The notes under the pieces were generated by a model. That model worked only from the letters and a program-made list of their open reading frames with translations, did not search any database and was not told where the DNA came from. A stretch of DNA of 48,154 bases from CAIZGX01 sp964430305 (GTDB lineage Bacteria > Bacteroidota > Bacteroidia > Flavobacteriales_D > Sanyastnellaceae), in the NCBI GenBank assembly GCA_964430305.1, contig CAYSEX010000011.1, positions 1-48,154 of the forward strand, read 5' to 3'. The position numbers were made by a program, and so were the translations under genes. Positions 42,138 through 48,154 of this stretch are shown piece by piece; position 1 is the stretch's first letter; each line of letters opens with the position of its first letter.

Positions 42138-42814
42138 GATTTCAAAGAGTTGATGAGGGCTTCTCCAACTAGAATATCAATTGGAGAAGTAATTTTAATG
42201 TTTTCTAAATTTCCTTCTACAAGGAATACCGAATGACCCTTCGATTCAACAACAGATGCATCATCGGTAAAAAGCTCATTGTATTCGGCGGAGTATGCTT
42301 TTTTCAAAATGTTTGAATGAAAGCATTGAGGAGTTTGAATTCGTTTGAATTTTGTTCGGTCTACGCTTTCGTTTTTTTCTTCGTTCACAAATCGAATGCT
42401 ATCATTGATTGGAATAACGGGTACAACAGCACTATGTTGTTCAAGGGCATTGAAACAGTTGGCTAGTGTTTTTTCGGAGACAAGTGGACGAACGGCATCG
42501 TGCACTGCAATGTATTTAGTGCTGTCATCAATTGAGTCTAATCCATTTTTCACACTGAAAAATCGTTCTTTTCCGCCAGGAATAATTTCATGTTTGGGTG
42601 CGTTGAATTCTGTCGCAATTTGTTTCCACTGTTCAATGGATTCAGGGTGCATGACAACAATTATTTTGGCTTGTGGATCGTAACTGAAAAAGGTTTTTAA
42701 GGTTCGAACTAAAATTGGAATTCCGCCAAGCTTTAGAAATTGCTTTGGAATATCAGACCCCATGCGAGTTCCAGTTCCACCGGCTACTATAATAATGGCT
42801 TTATTTGGTTGCAT
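42134..42814 (-). CDS. ispD: 2-C-methyl-D-erythritol 4-phosphate cytidylyltransferase
   Basis: The 226-residue enzyme has the nucleotide-binding loop VAGGTGTRMGSDIPKQFLKLGG, here read as AGGTGTRMG plus PKQF, the HDAVRPLV block, VDRTKFKRIQTPQ and FTDDASVVES, and NIKITSPIDI. These define IspD, which makes CDP-methylerythritol in the non-mevalonate isoprenoid pathway. A start at 42814 gives the normal N-terminus (MQPNKAIIIV) and overlaps the KdsC-like gene by 14 bases; an in-frame ATG at 42850 would add 12 unlikely residues. The gene lies among nonulosonate-type genes, so a CMP- or CDP-sugar role was considered, but the motifs are those of IspD. Confidence 0.9.
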   Translation of the reverse strand: MQPNKAIIIVAGGTGTRMGSDIPKQFLKLGGIPILVRTLKTFFSYDPQAKIIVVMHPESIEQWKQIATEFNAPKHEIIPGGKERFFSVKNGLDSIDDSTKYIAVHDAVRPLVSEKTLANCFNALEQHSAVVPVIPINDSIRFVNEEKNESVDRTKFKRIQTPQCFHSNILKKAYSAEYNELFTDDASVVESKGHSVFLVEGNLENIKITSPIDILVGEALINSLKS

Positions 42815-43319
42815 GCAGTTTTGTGATAATTTGTTCAACGGTGGTTTCAAGTAAACCTTCGGTGATTAATATATGCTCTACGAATTCGCGAAATGCTCCA
42901 TCTCCACCTTTTTTCTGGCCGATCCAATGGGCATATTTTTTTATGTATTCCGATGCATTTGCTGGGCAACCTGCAAATCCAACTTTTTGCAATAAAGGAA
43001 CATCTCCGAAGTCATCGCCAATAAATGCCGTTTCGCTTGGTGTACAACCTGTTTTGTTCCAAATTTCTTCAGCACAAGAGACTTTATCTTGGACTCCTTG
43101 AAAGAGTAAATCAATGTTTAATTTCTTCGCTCTCCGAGAAACAATATCCGTGTTTTCTCCGGTAATGATGGCAACTTGAATTCCCAATTGTCTGCATAGC
43201 AGCACACCCGCACTGTCTGAGGTGTTGAATTTTTTAAATTCACCACCTTGATTGTCGTAATACATACCGCCATCTGTCCAAACCCCGTCTATGTCTGTTA
43301 TGATTAGTTTAGGAAGCAT
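42801..43319 (-). CDS. KdsC-like HAD phosphatase (nonulosonate or KDO phosphate phosphatase)
   Basis: The 172-residue C0-type HAD phosphatase has the nucleophile motif TDIDGVWTDGG, the Thr motif AIITGE and the acidic motif IGDDFGDVPLL, all with the KdsC spacing. KdsC proteins remove phosphate from KDO-8-phosphate; close relatives act on KDN-9-phosphate or N-acetylneuraminate-9-phosphate. It starts directly after the stop of a NeuB-like synthase (no gap), so dephosphorylation of that synthase's product is the best inference. It has no cap domain, and such enzymes are usually tetramers whose neighbouring subunit closes the site. Confidence 0.88.
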   Translation of the reverse strand: MLPKLIITDIDGVWTDGGMYYDNQGGEFKKFNTSDSAGVLLCRQLGIQVAIITGENTDIVSRRAKKLNIDLLFQGVQDKVSCAEEIWNKTGCTPSETAFIGDDFGDVPLLQKVGFAGCPANASEYIKKYAHWIGQKKGGDGAFREFVEHILITEGLLETTVEQIITKLHATK

Positions 43320-44402
43320 TTAGTCAATGAGGTTTGGATAAATGATTTCATTTGCAGGAATGTACTGAGTGGCTTTTTTTCCTAACACTAAATGTTGATC
43401 TCGCCATTTGTATCCATCCCCAGGAGAAAGGAGGTGTATATCATGAACGGAAATGATTTCGCCGGCTTGAATATCTCTTATAGATGCAATGCTTCTCTCT
43501 AACTTTTGTTTCGCAGTTGCGGTTGACGGTTCAATGAAGATTTCTTTTCTACCCATCCAAATTTCCAATTGCCGTATGTCTCTTACCATCCGGAATATTC
43601 CATCTGGTCCCAGTGATCCAGCCTGATCCGTACCTTTCAGGGTTCGGTCCATGGTAATGTGTTTTTCAATGATTTCAGCGCCAAGCGCTGCGGCGGCAAC
43701 GGGGGTTACAATTCCAATGGTATGATCGCTGAAACCTATTTTATATTGGGTGTAGTTTTCTTTTAAATAGGTGATGGTATGAAGATTTACATGCTCAGGT
43801 TGAGTAGGATATTCCGAAGTACAATGTAAAATAGAGATGTTGTTGTGGTGTTTTGTAATGGTATTTAAAGCTTCATCTAATTCTTGTTTCCCGGCCATTC
43901 CCGTTGACAAAATCATAGGAATCTTTGTTTCAGCCATGGCTTCCAGAAGTGGTAAATTGGTTAAGTCTCTGCTAGCTACTTTCAATGCGTCTGGTGTGAA
44001 TAATTTCAAAAGAGATAAGCAGCCTTTAGCACAAAGCGTTTCAATGAAATCTAAATTTTTTGATTTAGCATACTTATAAAGTTCAAAATGCGCATCGTCT
44101 GAAAGTTCCAGAGCTGCGCGATGTTCACCGTATGTTTTTCCAAATGAATGTGGGCTATTGTATGGCGCGTTCATCTGTGATTGACTCAATTCCTCATTTA
44201 AATCGCGCTTTGTAAGTTTAACCGCGTTCATGGGTTTAAGTCGAAGGTCAAATAGCTCAACATAAACTTCTTCGGAAGCAACGTCGATAATTTGTTTAGC
44301 TAAATCTACCGATCCGTTGTGATTTTGGCCTATTTCACCAATGATATACGTTTCTTTTTCTCTTGCGTTCATATTCGTTTTGAAGGTAGGAAAACTATTC
44401 AT
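43320..44402 (-). CDS. NeuB-family nonulosonic acid synthase (variant)
   Basis: The 360-residue protein has the N-terminal barrel motif IIGEIGQNHNG, the barrel segment LKVASRDLTNLPLLE, LSTGMAGKQEL, HCTSEYPTQPE, GFSDHTIGI, and EKHITMDRTLKGTDQAGSL, and a C-terminal SAF (antifreeze-like) domain (SIASIRDIQAGEIISVHDI, AGE). It condenses phosphoenolpyruvate with a hexose derivative to a nonulosonic acid. The usual K-F-Q barrel segment is replaced by AVKLTKRDLNEE, and an extra ~25-residue insertion follows. The KdsC-like gene directly downstream suggests a phosphorylated product such as KDN-9-phosphate. A start at 44372 (MNAREKETYIIG) is an alternative; 44402 overlaps the CPBP stop. No CMP-sugar synthetase is visible in the window. 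Confidence 0.85.
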   Translation of the reverse strand: MNSFPTFKTNMNAREKETYIIGEIGQNHNGSVDLAKQIIDVASEEVYVELFDLRLKPMNAVKLTKRDLNEELSQSQMNAPYNSPHSFGKTYGEHRAALELSDDAHFELYKYAKSKNLDFIETLCAKGCLSLLKLFTPDALKVASRDLTNLPLLEAMAETKIPMILSTGMAGKQELDEALNTITKHHNNISILHCTSEYPTQPEHVNLHTITYLKENYTQYKIGFSDHTIGIVTPVAAAALGAEIIEKHITMDRTLKGTDQAGSLGPDGIFRMVRDIRQLEIWMGRKEIFIEPSTATAKQKLERSIASIRDIQAGEIISVHDIHLLSPGDGYKWRDQHLVLGKKATQYIPANEIIYPNLID

Positions 44403-45276
44403 TTAATAACCGCGCAGATGCTGTTTTTTTCGCAATGAAATAATAGCACGCTATGCCCAACCAAATACTTAGAATAGGCAGCCAAAGATTTTCAATTTGT
44501 AGGTTGAAATTTGCTTCGTAAGAGGGTGACATGGCCATGAATAGGCTAAATGCATTGAATGATGCATGGGCTAGAATTGAAGGATAAATGCTTTTTGACC
44601 AATACCCAAGATATCCGAGCAAGGCTCCTAAAATAACGCGTGGTATGAAGCCGGCCAGTTGCAGATGAATGGCTGAGAAAAGAATAGCCGTGATCCAAAT
44701 ACTCACGTGTGGTGAACGAAAGAACTGGTATAACGCCGGTTGAATGGCTCCGCGAAAGATGAGTTCTTCGAATATGGGTGCGGCTATTACGGTGGATATG
44801 AAAACAGGAAAGACGGTCACATTTGCTGAACCAATTAAATTTTCATAGAACGCATTGGAAGAATTTTCCATTCCTGAATTCATCCAATCTTGAGGCAGCA
44901 GGGGTTCAATCCAAGTAGCAATACCATACACCCCTGGAATGGATAATAAAATCCAAAGAACACCGAGACAACTTGTCACGAGTTGAATGTTTTTAAGGTT
45001 AGGGGTGGGAATTTTTGACAGGAGGAATTGAACGCCGAAGAAAGTTATGAAAGCCCAGATTCCTTGAACGATGACATTTACCCAAATGAGATAAATAAAA
45101 TCGGATTCGTTAACTACCTCTCCGTTCAGTATTTTTTGAGTTGCATCTAGTGAACCGAATTGGCTAGTCATAAGACCTAAAGCCGCAATTTGGGCAATGA
45201 GATATCCGAAGAATAGGATAACAAGTACAATAGCTACTTGAGATTTCGCTGACATGTAATTGAAAGGAGATTTCAT
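44395..45276 (-). CDS. CPBP family intramembrane metalloprotease
   Basis: The 293-residue polytopic protein has the CPBP (CAAX-like, Abi) motifs in order: Glu170-Glu171 and Arg175 in FEELIFRG, His204 in LFSAIHLQ, and His237 with Asn241 in LAHASFNAF. These form the metal site of Rce1-type proteases in the membrane. About eight hydrophobic segments are visible, from IVLVILFFGYLIAQIAALGL to LWLPILSIWLGIACYYFIA. Bacterial members are linked to prenyl-protein or bacteriocin processing, but most are unassigned. It is first in the minus-strand operon leading to neuB-like. A long perfect hairpin lies 14 bases upstream of its start, belonging to the previous transcription unit. Confidence 0.88.
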   Translation of the reverse strand: MKSPFNYMSAKSQVAIVLVILFFGYLIAQIAALGLMTSQFGSLDATQKILNGEVVNESDFIYLIWVNVIVQGIWAFITFFGVQFLLSKIPTPNLKNIQLVTSCLGVLWILLSIPGVYGIATWIEPLLPQDWMNSGMENSSNAFYENLIGSANVTVFPVFISTVIAAPIFEELIFRGAIQPALYQFFRSPHVSIWITAILFSAIHLQLAGFIPRVILGALLGYLGYWSKSIYPSILAHASFNAFSLFMAMSPSYEANFNLQIENLWLPILSIWLGIACYYFIAKKTASARLLNE

Positions 45277-45290
45277 GCTGCAAGTTAAAC

Positions 45291-45324
45291 AGAAAAGCCT
45301 TTGACCGTTGTCAAAGGCTTTTCT
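45291..45324. terminator. Strong bidirectional hairpin between RND pump and CPBP genes
   Basis: AGAAAAGCCTTTGAC (45291-45305) and GTCAAAGGCTTTTCT (45310-45324) are perfect 15-bp arms with a CGTT loop. Each strand ends its stem in TTTTCT, the T-rich end expected of a rho-independent terminator. It lies 38 bases after the RND stop and 14 bases before the CPBP start, so it most likely ends the RND operon. Confidence 0.75.
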
Positions 45325-45343
45325 CTAAACCTTAACCAAAACC

Positions 45344-45358
45344 CCCGAAGAACTCGGG
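45344..45358 (-). terminator. Short GC-rich hairpin right after the RND stop codon
   Basis: CCCGA (45344-45348) and TCGGG (45354-45358) form a 5-bp stem with a five-base loop, starting three bases after the RND pump stop at 45362-45364 on the minus strand and followed by GGTTTTGG. Together with the larger hairpin it makes a tandem 3' structure. Confidence 0.4.
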
Positions 45359-45361
45359 ATA

Positions 45362-48154
45362 TTATGAAGCAGTTTCCTGCTCAACCTCACTTTCATTTTT
45401 CTTGCCAAAAATTTTCATGACACGTTCTTTTGTTCTTTCGCTTAAAAGATACATGACTGGGACAAGAATGAGTGTGATTACCGTTGCAAAACTCAACCCG
45501 AACACAATGGTCCAAGAAAGAGGTCCCCAGAAGGCGACACTGTCTCCACCAAAATAAATTTTCGGATCAAGTTCTGTGAACATGGAGACGAAGTCAATAT
45601 TGAATCCAACCGCTAGAGGTATCATACCCAAGATGGTTGCTGTAGCCGTGAGCAATACAGGTGTCATACGCACTCTTCCAGCTTCAATGATAGCAGGTAC
45701 AAGCTCATAACCTTCTTTGCGAAGTATGTCTGTGAATTCGACTAACAAGATTCCATTTCGAACTACAATACCTGCAAGTGCAACAATACCAACTCCGGTC
45801 ATGACAATGCTGATATCCATCTCAAAAATGGCAAGTCCAATAAGAACACCAATCACGGAGAATAGAATTTCAGACATGATAAGTACCGTTCTTCCAATGG
45901 AGTTGAATTGCATGATTAGGATGAGAATAATCAATGCCATAGAGATCATAAGAGCTGTTCCAAGGAAACTTGCAGTTTCAGCTTGTTCCTCTTGTTCTCC
46001 TGTTAAGTTTACAGTTACTCCTTTTGGCAAATTATCAAATGCAGCAGCCTTCTCTTTGATTTGGTTTGCGACTTCATTTGGATTGAATCCAGACATTACA
46101 TTGGAACTTAGCGTAACAACGCGCTTCTGATTTTTTCTCTTAATTCCTGCATACGTTGAACTGTATTTCACGTCGGCAAATGCACTAATTGGAACCTGCC
46201 TCACTTGCCCCATCATGGTCATATCTCTGAACGTGATTGGGATGTTTTTAATTTCTTCTAAATTATTTCTTTGCTCTTCTTTTAAACGAATTTGAATGGG
46301 ATACTCATCCTCATCGTCTCGGAAACTTGTCGGGTTATCAATACCGAAAATTGCTTTTCTAATTTCTATACCCACCTGGGCCATTGACAATCCTTCACGG
46401 TTGCATCTCTCTCTGTCTACGTCTATGATTATTTCCGGTTTGTTGCGTTGTAAATCGCTTTTCAATTCTTCGACACCAGGCACACGTTGGGCGTCGAGAT
46501 AGTTTTTCAAATCAACGCTAGCCTGAATGAGATCTTCAAAGTTTTCACCCGAAATTTCAATGTTGATTGGCTTTGCAGTTGGCGGACCGCTTTGCTCCTG
46601 GTCAACAGAGATTTCAACTCCAGGAATACCCTGAACGGCGGCTCTTATTTTTTCAAGATATTCGGTTGTGCTTTGTCCATTGCGCTTTGCGAATTCAACA
46701 AACGCAACACCCACTTTGGCTTTGTGCGAATAGGGTGCACGGTCATCTTGCGACTCATTCGCACCCACGGCAATGTTTGTAATTACAGATTCAACCATGG
46801 GGTTGTTTTCACCAATTACACCATAGATGCGGTCTTCTATTATTTTGGCCACACTGTCTGTTGCTTCCGCTTTTGTTCCTACAGGTAGCGAAGCATATAC
46901 ATAGACAAAGTTGGGTTCGGCCTTCGGGAAGAAAACCACTTTTGGACTTCGTGCCATTGTGACACCAATTGATACAACAAGAAGCACAAGCATTCCAACA
47001 AAAATTGTTCTTGGTCTCTTAAGAACAAGTGTTAGGAATCTGGCGTAGAAATTTTGAAAACGTGGCCAAATGCTATGTTGGAATTTTTCAATGGCTCTCT
47101 TAAGAATGAAGCGGTATATGAGATAAACCAATAACATGAAGATGGCGAAATTTCCGAATCCTACATTACCCGAAGCATAACCCACGGCGGCAATAACCAC
47201 CATAATTACACTGGTAATACCAAGTTTTTTGAAATTAATTGCTTTTTTGTGTTCATGTGGTTTCATGAAATCCACGGCAAATACCGGATTAATGATGTAT
47301 GCCACCACAAGAGAAGCCGTAAGGGTAATTATTAAAGTGATTGGCAAATACATCATGAATTTCCCAATAACACCTCCCCAGAATGCAAGTGGAACAAACG
47401 GTGCAAGTGTGGTTGCAGTTCCAGAAAGAACGGGTAAGAAAATTTCTCCGGCTGCTTTTTTCGCAGCGATTTTTATGGGAACTTTTCCATTGTCATAAAT
47501 GCGGTGGGTGTTTTCAATGACCACAATGGCATCATCTACAACAATACCCAAGCCGAGTAGGAAGGCGAAGAGCACAATCATGTTCATTGTGAAGTCAATT
47601 CCTGGAAGAACCAAGAAAGCAATAAACATGGATAGAGGCACGGATAGACCAACAAATATGGCATTTGTGGCCCCCATGAAGAACATTAATATGAGGGTTA
47701 CCAATACGAATCCAATGATGATGGTATTGATCAAATCATGCAGTGTAATTCGAGTTGTTCTGCTTTGATCACCAGTAACAACTACTGAGAGATCTTGGGG
47801 AAACTGTTCTTTCTTTAACTCTTCAATGATTTTATGAATTTCATCTGAAGCGTTGATTAGGTTTTCGCCACCACGTTTTATTACGTTTAACGTGATAACA
47901 TTTTTTTTATCAAGTCTACCGTAACTTTCTTGGGTCTTGTGCCCATCAACCACTTCTGCAATGTCTTTCAAATACAGTTTCGCACCCGTTTGTCCGGTGA
48001 TAACAATGTTTTTGATTTCCTCAATATTATTGAATTCCCCGTTTACACTAAGTGTGCGTTTCATGTCGTCAATTTCTATCGCACCTCCAGAGATGGTCAT
48101 GTTTTCATAATTCAGCGAACGCTCAATGTCTTGCAAACTAATTTTTGCCATGTT
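45362..48154 (-). CDS. RND efflux transporter, AcrB/CusA superfamily (N-terminus cut by window)
   Basis: The frame is open to the right edge (48154), so the N-terminal part lies outside the window; 930 codons are visible. The in-frame ATG at 48151 is not the real start, because the preceding and following sequence is in the middle of the porter domain (SGGAIEIDDMKRTLSV, ITGQTGAKLYLKDIAEVVDG). Membrane block 1 has GLGIVVDDAIVVIENTHR with the paired Asp of the proton relay, and GGVIGKFMMYLPITLIITL. Block 2 has TGVGIVALAGIVVRNGILLVEF and RMTPVLLTATATILGMIPLAVG. It pumps compounds or metal ions out with proton import through a TolC-type partner. About 200 residues are probably missing. It ends with two hairpins, the larger a good terminator. 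Confidence 0.95.
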   Translation of the reverse strand, partial: NMAKISLQDIERSLNYENMTISGGAIEIDDMKRTLSVNGEFNNIEEIKNIVITGQTGAKLYLKDIAEVVDGHKTQESYGRLDKKNVITLNVIKRGGENLINASDEIHKIIEELKKEQFPQDLSVVVTGDQSRTTRITLHDLINTIIIGFVLVTLILMFFMGATNAIFVGLSVPLSMFIAFLVLPGIDFTMNMIVLFAFLLGLGIVVDDAIVVIENTHRIYDNGKVPIKIAAKKAAGEIFLPVLSGTATTLAPFVPLAFWGGVIGKFMMYLPITLIITLTASLVVAYIINPVFAVDFMKPHEHKKAINFKKLGITSVIMVVIAAVGYASGNVGFGNFAIFMLLVYLIYRFILKRAIEKFQHSIWPRFQNFYARFLTLVLKRPRTIFVGMLVLLVVSIGVTMARSPKVVFFPKAEPNFVYVYASLPVGTKAEATDSVAKIIEDRIYGVIGENNPMVESVITNIAVGANESQDDRAPYSHKAKVGVAFVEFAKRNGQSTTEYLEKIRAAVQGIPGVEISVDQEQSGPPTAKPINIEISGENFEDLIQASVDLKNYLDAQRVPGVEELKSDLQRNKPEIIIDVDRERCNREGLSMAQVGIEIRKAIFGIDNPTSFRDDEDEYPIQIRLKEEQRNNLEEIKNIPITFRDMTMMGQVRQVPISAFADVKYSSTYAGIKRKNQKRVVTLSSNVMSGFNPNEVANQIKEKAAAFDNLPKGVTVNLTGEQEEQAETASFLGTALMISMALIILILIMQFNSIGRTVLIMSEILFSVIGVLIGLAIFEMDISIVMTGVGIVALAGIVVRNGILLVEFTDILRKEGYELVPAIIEAGRVRMTPVLLTATATILGMIPLAVGFNIDFVSMFTELDPKIYFGGDSVAFWGPLSWTIVFGLSFATVITLILVPVMYLLSERTKERVMKIFGKKNESEVEQETAS

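Noticed and set aside
42134..42814. IspD read as a NeuA-type CMP-sugar synthetase
   Set aside because: HDAVRPLV, VDR...QTPQ and the NIKITSPIDI block are IspD motifs; NeuA signatures are absent.
42848..42850. ATG as start of ispD
   Set aside because: The first 12 residues would be unrelated to the family and lie inside the upstream gene; ATG 42814 gives the standard IspD N-terminus.
46487..46888. 133-residue plus-strand frame inside the RND gene
   Set aside because: It is antisense to conserved RND sequence, with no start signals and Cys/Phe-rich composition of a shadow frame.
48149..48151. ATG as the start of the RND pump
   Set aside because: The frame is open to the right edge and the following residues belong inside the porter domain, not at an N-terminus.
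1..48154. tRNA, rRNA, CRISPR array, insertion sequence or phage genes
   Set aside because: I looked in the short intergenic gaps, all under about 110 bases apart from the 38413-38564 gap that holds the small gene, and saw no cloverleaf, spaced repeats, transposase motif or integrase.

Overview
The window is chromosomal DNA from a member of the Bacteroidota, most likely order Flavobacteriales. The signs are an AT-rich base composition, TAnnTTTG-type -7 promoter boxes with little visible Shine-Dalgarno sequence, a TonB-dependent receptor with an N-terminal carboxypeptidase-regulatory-like domain, a fused alpha/beta E1 dehydrogenase, a DUF2480 protein, many exported proteins with short signal peptides ending in Gln, and a degenerate type IX secretion-like C-terminus. 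Coding density is extreme. No gene-free stretch exceeds about 100 bases. I see no rRNA or tRNA gene, insertion sequence, phage gene or CRISPR array. Both edges cut genes: a SulP transporter on the left and an RND efflux pump on the right.

Layout. 1-6668 (+) is an inorganic-carbon-type operon: SulP anion transporter, DabA (DUF2309, full zinc-site signature), DabB (NuoL-like proton channel) and a DUF2490 outer-membrane barrel candidate. 6702-12011 (+) holds two lipoproteins and a 1368-residue exported alpha/beta hydrolase with a solenoid domain. 15581-11997 (-) is an operon of Glu/Leu/Phe/Val dehydrogenase, ExbB, ExbD and NhaD Na+/H+ antiporter. Next come a DUF4349 lipoprotein (+), a TonB-dependent receptor (-) and an E1 alpha/beta fusion (-). 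21329-24470 (+) carries an outer-membrane barrel candidate, a polyprenyl diphosphate synthase, a MORN-like lipoprotein and a LysM glucosaminidase. 28283-24433 (-) is rsmA, fbp, a TM2 protein and two glycosyltransferases. 28401-29637 (+) is CvpA plus a VanX-type dipeptidase lipoprotein. 33682-29616 (-) is an AsmA-like protein plus an RsmB/NOP-type rRNA methyltransferase. 33775-34986 (+) is an exported Mn-type superoxide dismutase plus DUF2480. After a small outer-membrane protein (-), 35812-38562 (+) holds RmlD, a phosphohexomutase and a 40-residue membrane protein. 45276-38565 (-) is CPBP protease, NeuB-like synthase, KdsC-like phosphatase, IspD, an S9 oligopeptidase and an orphan histidine kinase. 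A strong bidirectional hairpin separates this from the RND pump.

The main cross-window patterns are these. (1) A TAnnTT(T/C)G octamer lies exactly four bases before the start codon of seven genes, with two further one-mismatch cases, suggesting leaderless mRNAs. (2) All six convergent gene pairs overlap at their 3' ends or lie within two bases, leaving no room for intergenic terminators. (3) A SulP-DabA-DabB-DUF2490 cassette may be a complete CO2/bicarbonate uptake module in an apparent heterotroph. (4) A variant NeuB plus KdsC-like phosphatase pair suggests a nonulosonic acid made through a phosphorylated intermediate. All functional calls come from reading motifs by eye; no database search was run.
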